In this document: positions 16,510 through 24,698 of the stretch, in pieces
Layout of the letters: each line of letters starts with the position of its first letter
How positions within the stretch are numbered: the stretch's first letter is position 1
Notes under the pieces: generated by a model
What the model saw: the letters and a program-made list of their open reading frames with translations, nothing else
Told to the model about the DNA's origin: nothing
The model's database searches: none
Position numbers and translations under genes: made by a program
NCBI GenBank assembly: GCA_002431845.1
Contig: DJEH01000112.1
Coordinates: 1 to 27,311, forward strand
DNA length: 27,311 nt
From: Prevotellaceae bacterium UBA5903
GTDB taxonomy: Bacteria > Bacteroidota > Bacteroidia > Bacteroidales > Bacteroidaceae
Direction of reading: 5' to 3'

Positions 16510-17712
16510 CTATCTGAACATTGCGCGTAGCTTTGACATAGCCAATTGAGTATCGTGCTGTGCATCGAGCAATGTTGTACGAGCTGTGTAGAAGAAAGTT
16601 TCTTCAAGCAGATAATCAATAAGCGATATTTGCCCGCTATCAAGCGAGCGTTGCAATAAATAAAGACTACTTGTGTTGCTTAAATTATCCTGTAATTCTT
16701 TGGCTATGTTTGCAAGTGAGGTTACTTGTTCGTATTGTTTTTTTATCGCCAAATCTTGTTGTTGCGTAAGGTTGCAAACTTCTTGGCGGTCTGCCAATAC
16801 TTGCGCTTCAGCTTGCTTTATCTTTTTCCGATTATTGCCCCATAGTGGAAGTGTAAAGCCTACCCCCAGTCCGCTGTACCTTTCATTGCCGTTGTATTCT
16901 CCTTGAAAACCTATTTTTAGTGTTGGGTATTTAAGAAGTTTGGCTATAGATAGTGCACGCTCGCTTACTTCTATATTAGCCTTTGCCATAGCAATTGAAC
17001 TATTGTTGTCTTGTTGTGCCGAAAGGTAATTTAAAGAAGGTATTTGTGCCGTGTTAGCAAAGTACGACGTATCGTTAATAGCTATAGCCACCCCCCCATT
17101 TAATTGTTGGAGTGTAGCGTTAGCTTTTTGCCTTTCGCTTTGAGCTCTTTTAAGTTCAGCTTTGCACATTGAGATATTAAGTTTTACTTTATTGAGCTCA
17201 ATAGCAGTGGCGTCACCTTTTTCATATTTTTTTGTGTAAAGTTTTAACAAGCGTTCAGAAGCACTTTCGCGTTTGGATAGTTCATTGCATAAAATGTTGT
17301 AATAAATCACATTAACCACAGTTTCATCTGCATTGTTGAGTACTTCAGCCAACTGTTTTTGGTAACTTCTTTCAGCAAGCGTGTTGGCTGCTTTAGCTTT
17401 CATTTTACGCTTACCCATAATTACGTCCCAATCAAGAGATTGCATCACCGAAACATTTAATTTATTATAATAGCAGTCTGGTGTGTTGAGTGAATAAGCC
17501 ACATCCACGTCAGGGTCAGAAAGCCTTAGCTCAGCACCATTAGCCAATATTTGCGCTTTCATCTGTTGGTGCTGTGCTTTTAGCTGCGTATTGTTCTTAA
17601 CGATTTCTTGCAATATGTTGTTAATCCGTTCGTTATTGTCAATATCATTTTGAGCCAATGCTTTAGTAGTAAAGCAAAGTATGAGCAAATATAATAATAC
17701 AATGCGTTTCAT
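16510..17712 (-). CDS. TolC-family outer-membrane channel of the metal efflux pump (CusC/CzcC-like)
   Basis: This 400-residue protein has a signal peptide (about residues 1-20, MKRIVLLYLLILCFTTKALA). Long amphipathic helices follow, in two similar halves (outer-membrane efflux protein repeats), for example SYQKQLAEVLNNADETVVNVIY and SIAMAKANIEVSERALSIAKL, with LKIGFQGEYNGNERYSGLGVGFTLPLWG as a beta-barrel/turn segment. It forms the outer-membrane duct of a tripartite pump. Its start overlaps the stop of the RND pump by 4 bp (ATGA), so translation is coupled. It is shorter than E. coli CusC (about 457 residues), which is common in Bacteroidetes. It ends in TAG. Confidence 0.9.
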   Translation of the reverse strand: MKRIVLLYLLILCFTTKALAQNDIDNNERINNILQEIVKNNTQLKAQHQQMKAQILANGAELRLSDPDVDVAYSLNTPDCYYNKLNVSVMQSLDWDVIMGKRKMKAKAANTLAERSYQKQLAEVLNNADETVVNVIYYNILCNELSKRESASERLLKLYTKKYEKGDATAIELNKVKLNISMCKAELKRAQSERQKANATLQQLNGGVAIAINDTSYFANTAQIPSLNYLSAQQDNNSSIAMAKANIEVSERALSIAKLLKYPTLKIGFQGEYNGNERYSGLGVGFTLPLWGNNRKKIKQAEAQVLADRQEVCNLTQQQDLAIKKQYEQVTSLANIAKELQDNLSNTSSLYLLQRSLDSGQISLIDYLLEETFFYTARTTLLDAQHDTQLAMSKLRAMFR

Positions 17713-20700
17713 TTTTCATTCGTTTTGATAGGTGCCATGATAGGCACAATAAATAGATTGAGAAGTGTGCTTGTAAGCAAACCGCCAAGCATAACTTTGG
17801 CCATAGGACTTTGTATTTCATTTCCAGGAAGATCACTCCCTAATGCCAATGGGATAAGTGCCAGTGCAGAGCACAGAGCGGTCATTAGGATGGGGAGGAG
17901 TCTATCAAGTGAACCTTTCATAATGATTTTTTTCTTTGTAAGTCCTTGCAAAGACAATTCATTGTATCGATCAACCAAGAGCATACCTCCTCGTGTAGCC
18001 ATGCCAAAGAGCGATATAAAACCAATAATGGCAGGAATACTTACTACGCCCGTAGTGCAGAAAATAGCGAATACACCGCCAATAAGTGCCAAAGGCAAAT
18101 TGAGCAATACCACAATAGCTTGTTTCCACGACTTAAACTGCATAAATAGCAAAAGCAGAATGATGCCAATGCTTACAACCGAAAGCCCTAAGAGCAATCG
18201 AGAGGCTGAGGCTTCGCTTTCAAATTGTCCACCATACTCTATATGGTAGCCTGTAGGCAACTTAACATTCTTTGTTATGCTCCGTTTCATATCATTTACA
18301 ACAGATCGTATGTCGCGTCCGTTAGCATTGGCCGATACCACAAGTTTGCGTTGTGCATTCTCTCGATTAATGGTGTTAGGACCTGCTGTAGATATGATGT
18401 CGGCTACATTGTATAGTGGCACATGCTTACCATCGCCCGTAGCTATTAATACTGATTTTATTTTATCAATGGTAACCATCTCGCTATTGTCCAATCGCAA
18501 TGTTAGGTCATATTGCTTGTTTCCCTCTTGCACTTGGCTCACTACCATTCCTCCCATGGTGGTGCTGATAAAGTCAGTAAATTGGGCAAGAGATATACCA
18601 TATGCTGCAAGCATATTGCGACGTGGCTTCACTACAATTTGTGGTCGCTCCACTTGTTGCTCTACGTTCAAGTCTGCCACCCCTTCAATGTTTTGTGTGG
18701 CTTGCTTTATTTGCATACCAATAGCATGAAGTTGCGCCAAATCAGTACCAAACACCTTGATAGCAATGCTGGCTTTTGTACCCGATAGCATAGCATCAAT
18801 GCGATGAGATATCGGTTGGCCTATTTCAACATTAACTCCAGGTAGCTTGCAGAGTTTCTGCCGTATGTCGTTAGCCACCTCGTCTTTACTACGCTTGTTT
18901 AGTTCAAAGGGCACTTCAAGTTCGCTCGTATTCACCCCCAAGGCATGCTCATCGAGTTCAGCTCGTCCTGTTTTTCGGGCAACGTCTTTCACTTCGGGCA
19001 CTTGCAATAGTAGCTTTTCAGCTTCATTGCCAATACGATTACTTTCATCAAGCGAAATGCCTGGTAACGAACTAATGTTTATTGTAAACGAACCCTCGTT
19101 GAATGGTGGCAAGAATGAGCGCCCAAGCGTAAAGAACACAATGAGTGTAACAACTACTAAGGTGGCAGTTGATATCAGTATCCATTTAGATGCTTTTCCA
19201 GTGGCCCAAAGCAGCCATTTTGCGTAGTGATGTTTAAGCCAGCTAACAAGTTTGGGCTCATGCAATCTGAAACGCTTAGTATCGGGCGTATAAAGTTTAC
19301 TTTCTGTAAGCAAATACGAGCATAGTACGGGCGTGAGTGTGAGTGCCACTAATGTTGAGGCAAACAACGAAGTGATAAAACTAATGCCAAGAGGCACAAG
19401 CATCTTTCCTTCAAGTCCGCTTAAAAAGAACAACGGAATAAAACTTACAATAATGATAAACGTAGAGTTAAGTATAGGCATGCGCACCTCTTTTGAGGCA
19501 TTAAATATCACCATTCTTTTGCTTAATCTCTCGGCGGCAGGCTTAAGTCCATTCTCATGTAATCGTTTAAAAACATTTTCAACGTCTACAATAGCATCAT
19601 CAACAAGCGACCCTATAGCAATGGCCATACCGCCTATGCTCATGGTGTTGATGTTAAGTCCCATCATTTGCAGAATAAGGATGCTTATGAGTAATGATAG
19701 CGGGATTGTTACAAGCGATATAAGCGTAGTGCGTGCATTCATTAAGAAAATGAACAATACTAACACAACAAAAATACCACCTTCAACGAGTGACTTCTTG
19801 ATGTTTGAGATTGAGGAGTTAATAAAGTCTTTTTGTCTATAGAGATGCGTATTTACTTTTACATCCTTGGGCAATGCCAACTTAAGAGCCGCAATTGTGG
19901 TGTCGAGTTTTTCGGTTAGTTCAAGTGTACTCGTAGTGGGTTGTTTGGTTATGGTCAGTAGCACAGCCGGTTTGCCCGATACCGAAGCAACACCCGTTTT
20001 CGGACTTTTACATCCCATCTTAACATCGGCAATGTCTGAAAGCACAATAGGTTTGCCTGCACCATTGAGTTTTATTGGAGCTTTAGCAAGTTTATCAATG
20101 CAGTTGGTGCTTACCACTCCGCGTATGATATATTCATTGCCACGTTCGTAGTGAATACCCCCAGAAACATTTTGGTTCATCTCCTTGGTGGCTTCAACCA
20201 CTTCATTGAGCGTCACTCCATGGTGGCGCATGCGTTCAGGCCGAAGAGCTATCTGATATTCCATGATGTCGCCCCCCATTACAGTTACCTGTGCCACTCC
20301 TCCCGTCGAGAGCAAGCGAGGCCTAATGGTCCAATCTGCCAAGGTTCGTAGCGAACCGAGCGATGTCGTGTCAGCTGTCAAGCCTATAAACATTACCTCG
20401 CCCATAATGCTCGATTGTGGTCCCATAGTGGGGCGTCCCACCCCATTAGGAAGGCTGTTTTCGATAGACGAAATCTTTTCGCTTACGATTTGCCGATCTC
20501 GATAAATGTCGGTTCCCCAATCAAATTCAACCCATACAACCGAGAAACCTGTAGTGCTTGATGAGCGCACTCTGCGCACGTCTGTAGCACCATTTACGGC
20601 GGTTTCGATAGGGAATGTAACCAAGCGTTCCACCTCTTCAGATGCCATACCATTAGCCTCGGTCATGATAACAACTGTGGGGGCATTAAGGTCTGGAAAA

Positions 20701-20813
20701 ACGTCTACATCCATTCGCCATGCGGTCCAGCATCCCACAACGATGAGCAACAAACTCATCACAATAATGAGTGGACGATTGTGTAGTGAAAATTTTATGA
20801 TTTTATTTAGCAT
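17709..20813 (-). CDS. heavy-metal efflux RND pump (CusA/CzcA family)
   Basis: This 1034-residue inner-membrane pump has the RND plan of twelve membrane segments and two large periplasmic loops. It opens IIKFSLHNRPLIIVMSLLLI. The fourth membrane segment carries AIGSLVDDAIVDVENV, with D405 and D406; by the equivalent position in E. coli CusA, D405 should be part of the proton relay. This double-Asp, DVEN motif is unlike the CzcA type (DFGxxxDGAxxxVEN) and the CusA type (DAAxxxxEN) and fits the group called HME5, linked to nickel (Nrs type), so the metal is uncertain. FLPPFNEGSF and MLSGTKASIAIKVFG are in the second half. It is preceded by the adaptor and followed, with a 4-bp overlap, by the TolC-like gene. 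Confidence 0.93.
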   Translation of the reverse strand: MLNKIIKFSLHNRPLIIVMSLLLIVVGCWTAWRMDVDVFPDLNAPTVVIMTEANGMASEEVERLVTFPIETAVNGATDVRRVRSSSTTGFSVVWVEFDWGTDIYRDRQIVSEKISSIENSLPNGVGRPTMGPQSSIMGEVMFIGLTADTTSLGSLRTLADWTIRPRLLSTGGVAQVTVMGGDIMEYQIALRPERMRHHGVTLNEVVEATKEMNQNVSGGIHYERGNEYIIRGVVSTNCIDKLAKAPIKLNGAGKPIVLSDIADVKMGCKSPKTGVASVSGKPAVLLTITKQPTTSTLELTEKLDTTIAALKLALPKDVKVNTHLYRQKDFINSSISNIKKSLVEGGIFVVLVLFIFLMNARTTLISLVTIPLSLLISILILQMMGLNINTMSIGGMAIAIGSLVDDAIVDVENVFKRLHENGLKPAAERLSKRMVIFNASKEVRMPILNSTFIIIVSFIPLFFLSGLEGKMLVPLGISFITSLFASTLVALTLTPVLCSYLLTESKLYTPDTKRFRLHEPKLVSWLKHHYAKWLLWATGKASKWILISTATLVVVTLIVFFTLGRSFLPPFNEGSFTINISSLPGISLDESNRIGNEAEKLLLQVPEVKDVARKTGRAELDEHALGVNTSELEVPFELNKRSKDEVANDIRQKLCKLPGVNVEIGQPISHRIDAMLSGTKASIAIKVFGTDLAQLHAIGMQIKQATQNIEGVADLNVEQQVERPQIVVKPRRNMLAAYGISLAQFTDFISTTMGGMVVSQVQEGNKQYDLTLRLDNSEMVTIDKIKSVLIATGDGKHVPLYNVADIISTAGPNTINRENAQRKLVVSANANGRDIRSVVNDMKRSITKNVKLPTGYHIEYGGQFESEASASRLLLGLSVVSIGIILLLLFMQFKSWKQAIVVLLNLPLALIGGVFAIFCTTGVVSIPAIIGFISLFGMATRGGMLLVDRYNELSLQGLTKKKIIMKGSLDRLLPILMTALCSALALIPLALGSDLPGNEIQSPMAKVMLGGLLTSTLLNLFIVPIMAPIKTNEK

Positions 20814-20887
20814 AAAGTAAATGTCTTTAATTGCTTGTGTTTTTTATAAAAATCATCCTTTGTTTCATGATGATGAGATGTGGATAT

Positions 20888-22036
20888 CTAGTGCGAATGT
20901 CCCTCGGGCACCGAAGTTGCATTTGCAGCCAGTCTCACGTTGATAGTTCCTTGGGTCACAACGATGTCGCCCGCTTTCAGTCCGCTCTTTATTTCGGTGC
21001 GTATGCCGTCGGTCTGCCCTATTGTTACCTCTGTTCTTTTAAAAGCATGCTCATGCGCTTGCACGTACACAAAGTACAATCCTTGTGCCTCTGTGATAGC
21101 TTCATTCGGCACAGCCAACACGTTGTTGCGCTCCATGCCCGTCAAGAACACGTCAGCATAGCTACCAGCAATGATATTGCCTCGGTTGTTCAATTCAAAA
21201 ATCAAGGGTACAAAACTATCGTTATTGTTAGATATGTTACCCTTAACAATGAGTTTTCCACCAAGTTCTTTTAGCGAGTAAATGTGCTTGTTGTCGTCAT
21301 AAGCCATCCTAAAATTGGCCGACTGGATATGTGGAAGTACGTTGTAAAAACGTTCTGGAAAATCCACTTTAAGTTGTAGGCGTACATGCTGCGTGATAGT
21401 TGCAAGAGGCTGTCCCATAGCCACATAATCGCCTGGCTTAACGAGTACGTTTTTCACAACCCCGCTAATTGGTGCTACCAGCGTGCGCGTTTCAGCAACA
21501 TTGCCCAAACTCTGTGCAGTTGATAGTGCCGACCGATAGCGTTGCTCGGCATCTTCAAATTCTTTCTTTGATATAATACGTTCGGCTACAAGCCCTTTAG
21601 CACGTTCTAACGCTTTTTTAGCCGCTACAAGTTCGTTTTGGGCAGCTGCTGCGGGATTTCCATTAGCCAATTTTTTAGCGTCTACCACGAAGAGGCTGCG
21701 CCCCTTTTCCACTTTTGAGCCTTCGGCTATAGGCGAACCTACATAGTGTACAATGCCCTCCATTGTAGCAGTCATAGTAACTTCGGCGCCAGTAGCGGGC
21801 AGAATTTGTCCGCTTGTTTCAATCACTTCGGCAAATGTCGATGGTTGTAGTATGGTAGTTCGAATGCCGTAGTCTTTAATCTGTTGGGCAGAGAGTTCAA
21901 TGTCGTCTGAAGCATGTTCGTGTTCATCGGCATGCTCGTTTTCTTCGTGTTCGACGCCCTTGCTGTGGTTGCTACACGCCCCAAAGAGCATAGCTGCAGA
22001 ACATGCTATGCTCATAATAAAGTATTTAAATTGCAT
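20888..22036 (-). CDS. periplasmic adaptor of the metal efflux pump (CusB/CzcB-like lipoprotein)
   Basis: This 382-residue membrane fusion protein has a lipoprotein signal ending LFGAC (lipidated C21). Right after it is a His/Glu/Asp-rich stretch with about seven His in residues 22-42, a likely metal-binding segment. Barrel-sandwich and hairpin regions follow (EVIETSGQILPATGAEVTMT; coiled coil with NELVAAKKALERAKGLVAER; SGVVKNVLVKPGDYVAMGQP), then the membrane-proximal part ending SVPEGHSH. It links the pump to the outer-membrane duct. The pump gene follows after 74 bp. The stop is TAG, and the same frame stays open for 25 more codons that include HHH. Upstream is the interrupted His-rich gene. 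Confidence 0.92.
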   Translation of the reverse strand: MQFKYFIMSIACSAAMLFGACSNHSKGVEHEENEHADEHEHASDDIELSAQQIKDYGIRTTILQPSTFAEVIETSGQILPATGAEVTMTATMEGIVHYVGSPIAEGSKVEKGRSLFVVDAKKLANGNPAAAAQNELVAAKKALERAKGLVAERIISKKEFEDAEQRYRSALSTAQSLGNVAETRTLVAPISGVVKNVLVKPGDYVAMGQPLATITQHVRLQLKVDFPERFYNVLPHIQSANFRMAYDDNKHIYSLKELGGKLIVKGNISNNNDSFVPLIFELNNRGNIIAGSYADVFLTGMERNNVLAVPNEAITEAQGLYFVYVQAHEHAFKRTEVTIGQTDGIRTEIKSGLKAGDIVVTQGTINVRLAANATSVPEGHSH

Positions 22037-22143
22037 TTAAAAAGTCGTGGTTAAAGTGTTGATAACAATGTATACGTATCGCTATGCAAACCCGCTATGG
22101 TATGGCAAGTTTGCAGCGAAATAAAAGTTTAAAAATAATGTTG

Positions 22144-22551
22144 TTATCTACAAGGAGGTCCACGACGAAGCACTTGTTTGCTACATAAGCAAACAAGCTG
22201 AAAAGCGGATGGTGCATGTTGCACCTTATTGTTAATGCTATTAAGCAATAAGGAAAATGCAGTTGCAAATAATCCGTAGTTATAGAATGGAAATAGAGGT
22301 TTTGTGTGATTTCCAGTAAACGTATACGCCTTCAGAACCTTTGTTTTATGAGTAAAATAAAGGCAAGAATGCGCACCATCTTTTTGTGCATGTTGGGTGT
22401 GAGCATCGTTTATATTCCCATCATGCTAGCAAACTTCGTCTACCCAACAAACAGCCCCATCAAGATGATGATGGTGGGGCATAAGGATGAGCATCAACAG
22501 TGTTACCACCATTAATGCTACTTTGAGTGTAGTTTGCCTGTTTTTTTTCAA
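22144..22551 (-). pseudogene. DUF6769-like His-rich small protein, interrupted by an in-frame amber codon
   Basis: One frame runs from 22551 (TTG, LKKNRQTTLK) to TAA at 22144-22146, 135 codons, broken only by TAG at 22426-22428. Before the TAG: a membrane segment (ALMVVTLLMLILM), then PHHHHLDGAVCWVDEVC. After it, 93 codons stay open: HDGNINDAHTQHAQKDGAHS, CLYFTHKTKVLKAY and finally HAPSAFQLVCLCSKQVLRRG. The PHHHHxDG-C block, the second His/Cys cluster and the total length match the DUF6769 type of small Bacteroidetes proteins found next to metal-efflux operons. An in-frame ATG at 22512 could give a shorter start. It ends 107 bp upstream of the CusB-like gene. Either a recent nonsense mutation or a readthrough site. 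Confidence 0.7.
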
Positions 22552-22606
22552 TGCAGAGAGAAAATGAATTTGGGGTAGAATAGACAATCCGAAACTGAAT
22601 GAACAG

Positions 22607-22616
22607 CCCCCCCCCC
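22607..22616. repeat. homopolymer of ten C (ten G on the coding strand)
   Basis: A run of ten C lies directly after the stop of the small membrane protein gene and 56 bp in front of the DUF6769-like start, so on the minus strand it is a ten-G tract in the presumed promoter region of the efflux operon. No consensus -7 box was found downstream of it. Confidence 0.7.
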
Positions 22617-22901
22617 TTAACTAAAGATAAAAACTAAACCAATAATGGATATGAGCAGGCCTATGCAACCATAGGTGATGCTTAGCTTTTCGTAGCCTCT
22701 GCGCCATGCATCGAGCGTAAAGAAGAAACTTGCCGTAGGCACAAGCCACAATAATTGGGTGGCAATATAGAGCAAAAAGCGAAGAAAAACGTTTTCGCTT
22801 GTGCCTATAGGATGCCCTCCAAATAGGTATAGCGGACAAGCGAGCAGTGGCACCAAACTGAGAAATGCCAATGCCAAAAGCCATTTGGGAAATTCAGACA
22901 T
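22617..22901 (-). CDS. small membrane protein of unknown function
   Basis: The protein has 94 residues and three hydrophobic segments: about 6-28 (WLLALAFLSLVPLLACPLYL), 38-61 (NVFLRFLLYIATQLLWLVPT) and 74-93 (ITYGCIGLLISIIGLVFIF). I do not recognise the family. I prefer this frame to the overlapping one (22621-22884) because its membrane segments are regular and it has balanced charges at the ends. The stop is followed at once by the ten-G tract. The gene lies between the lipoprotein pair and the efflux operon, all on the minus strand; the 110 bp in front of it hold no consensus promoter but do have a small palindrome CCCCTATAAGGGG (22913-22925 region). Confidence 0.65.
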   Translation of the reverse strand: MSEFPKWLLALAFLSLVPLLACPLYLFGGHPIGTSENVFLRFLLYIATQLLWLVPTASFFFTLDAWRRGYEKLSITYGCIGLLISIIGLVFIFS

Positions 22902-23011
22902 AATTGGTTGTTCCCCTATAAGGGGGAAATATGTTATTCTTTTTGTTTTTGAATAGAAATGCGTTGCTTTTATTAAGGATAACTCTTAAAAGAGAGCCTA
23001 TGTGCCCACTC

Positions 23012-23710
23012 TTAAATGCTAAATGTTTTAGCTACAACACGTTGTTTGCCCGAGCCAAAAGATATGGTGAATTGCAATGGTTGCTCCTTTAGCTTTTTGA
23101 TGGGCACGATGGCGGCCTTATATCTGATGCCTTGTCCCGGCAACACGCTTGCCACCGAAGCTGCTGATGATATGGCCACCCTCGAACTGTTGCAAGTAAT
23201 GTTGGGTGCCACGTTGTAGAGCGTTTGGTTGCTGCGGTTATAGATGTCAAATACAATAAAGGCTTTCTCGTTGTTGTCGAGTTTGCGGTTGTTGTTAGCA
23301 TCTAAAAACTTAACGTTGGTCACCTCTAAGCAAGCAAGGTCTGAAGTTGCAGCTGCAGGTATTTTTTTATACGTATCGCTGTTGTAAGTGTCAAACTGCA
23401 CGTTACTGTTGCCATAGCCATACACGTCGTCTTCATTGCTCGTCGATGTGTTTGGGGATGTGTGGCTTTTATGTTGTTTTTTAGCATTGTTGTGTGTAGT
23501 GACGGCGGCACCAATAGCACCACCAATCACCATACCCGCTAAGGTGCCCTTGTCGGCACCTCTTGGTCCGTTGGTAATGCCCCCAATGCTTGAGCCCAAC
23601 ATGCCGCCTACCGAACTACTTGAGAGTATGGTGCTATATTGGCTATTGCTGCATGATGAAAGTACTATTGCACCACACATGAGTGCAACTGAAATGTGGT
23701 TTAGTTTCAT
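23012..23710 (-). CDS. lipoprotein with glycine-zipper segment
   Basis: This 232-residue protein has a lipoprotein signal ending VLSSC (C20). Residues 33-70 form a glycine-rich hydrophobic zipper (SVGGMLGSSIGGITNGPRGA and GTLAGMVIGGAIGAAV), a pattern seen in outer-membrane and membrane-inserting small proteins. A polar linker with His and Ser follows (KKQHKSHTSPNTSTSNEDD). The C-terminal domain (about 125-232) looks like a beta-sandwich with a D-x-N-x-N-x-x-L-D-x-x-E segment (DANNNRKLDNNE), which resembles a calcium-binding loop. The gene starts 12 bp after the stop of the coiled-coil lipoprotein, so they are one operon. Function unknown; a joint role at the outer membrane is inferred. Confidence 0.8.
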   Translation of the reverse strand: MKLNHISVALMCGAIVLSSCSNSQYSTILSSSSVGGMLGSSIGGITNGPRGADKGTLAGMVIGGAIGAAVTTHNNAKKQHKSHTSPNTSTSNEDDVYGYGNSNVQFDTYNSDTYKKIPAAATSDLACLEVTNVKFLDANNNRKLDNNEKAFIVFDIYNRSNQTLYNVAPNITCNSSRVAISSAASVASVLPGQGIRYKAAIVPIKKLKEQPLQFTISFGSGKQRVVAKTFSI

Positions 23711-23722
23711 TGCTTTTAACGC

Positions 23723-24604
23723 TTATTTCACAACGATAACCAAGTATTTGCTCACGCTCCAAAACGTTTTAGGATTGGTAATACGAAGTGTATATTGTCC
23801 CTGTGCGTCCTTGTCAAGCGAGTAAGAACCCGCTGGATGGTTAGTCATGAGCTTAGCACTCTTAGAGTAGAGTTTGATTGTTTTGGTCACGCGCAAGTCA
23901 ATACGCGTAAAGTAATCCTTGTTGAAGTCATTGCCTTTGAGCACATCTTTACGCTTCAAAATGCGTTGTTCGCGCAACTCGCGATATGTGCCAAACACGT
24001 AGTAAGCAGTGTTGAGTTCAGCGTCTTGAGCGGCAACCGTTCGCGCTTTCTCTTCGTTCTTTTGCGTCAAATCGTTCACGTTGTTGTTGAGCGAGTTAAT
24101 TTGTTCGCCTTGCTCAGCAATCTTGATATCCTTTTGTGCCAGTTGCTCGCGTAGTTCCTCAATCTCCTTGTTTTTATCGTCGAGTTGTTTGGTAAAGTTA
24201 GCCACCATCTCTTCAAGTTTAGCCTTGGTGCGTGCATCGCTTTGGTTTGACGAGCGCAGTTGTTGTTGTAGGTTGGCTATAAGTTCACGATTGAGTTTGA
24301 GTTTGTTCTGAATGAGCGCCATGTTATCGAGGATACGTTGCTTGTTTCCTCTTTCTCCCTGTCGGCTTTCAACGTTTACAATACCCTCGGCCTCGTTTAT
24401 TTTGTCAAAGCCGTCTTGTATTTGTGAGAGTGTTTCTATCATATCGCTCGATTCGTTTTGCGACTGTGTAAGTGCTTGTCTGAGCGAGTCGATAGTAGCC
24501 GAACTCGTGTCCTTATTCTCTTGTTCTTTTTCTTTCTTTGTACTGCATGATGTGACAAACGAAAGTGTGCAGATAGCGGTAAGTAGCAAGATTAATTGTT
24601 TCAT
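23723..24604 (-). CDS. lipoprotein with long coiled coil
   Basis: This 293-residue protein has a lipoprotein signal ending FVTSC (C20). Residues about 35-200 are a long coiled coil rich in Glu, Gln, Asn and Lys (for example DKNKEIEELREQLAQKDIKI and LNNNVNDLTQKNEEKARTVA). The C-terminal part (about 205-293) is a compact domain with YYVFGTYRELREQRILKRKD near its start and LRITNPKTFWSVSKYLVIVV at the end. The same arrangement is known in unnamed Bacteroidetes lipoproteins; I know no function. It is 12 bp upstream of the glycine-zipper lipoprotein. A near-consensus -7 element (TAACTTTT, 24625-24618) is the only promoter candidate I see. Confidence 0.8.
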   Translation of the reverse strand: MKQLILLLTAICTLSFVTSCSTKKEKEQENKDTSSATIDSLRQALTQSQNESSDMIETLSQIQDGFDKINEAEGIVNVESRQGERGNKQRILDNMALIQNKLKLNRELIANLQQQLRSSNQSDARTKAKLEEMVANFTKQLDDKNKEIEELREQLAQKDIKIAEQGEQINSLNNNVNDLTQKNEEKARTVAAQDAELNTAYYVFGTYRELREQRILKRKDVLKGNDFNKDYFTRIDLRVTKTIKLYSKSAKLMTNHPAGSYSLDKDAQGQYTLRITNPKTFWSVSKYLVIVVK

Positions 24605-24648
24605 ATCAGTGTTCTGTAAAAGTTATAATTAAGGGTTGATAGATAGTG

Positions 24649-24673
24649 CTTATCTATGTTTGTAATAGATAAG
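24649..24673. other. 9-bp hairpin between rsmI and the lipoprotein genes
   Basis: CTTATCTAT (24649-24657) pairs with ATAGATAAG (24665-24673) around 7 nt. It lies after the rsmI stop on the minus strand but has no T tract, so it is at best a weak terminator. Confidence 0.45.
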
Positions 24674-24698
24674 ATACCTATTTCCTCTAAAGGTTTAA

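Noticed and set aside
22426..22428. TAG recoded as an amino acid genome-wide
   Set aside because: TAG ends several intact genes at the expected place (AspT-like transporter, rsmD, FucP-type transporter, TolC-like channel), so it is a normal stop codon here.
22306..22515. 69-residue plus-strand frame
   Set aside because: It is antisense to the better supported His-rich gene at 22144-22551, whose motifs and operon position fit a known family type.
22621..22884. 87-residue minus-strand frame overlapping the small membrane protein
   Set aside because: Its composition is less regular than the 94-residue frame, which has three clean membrane segments.
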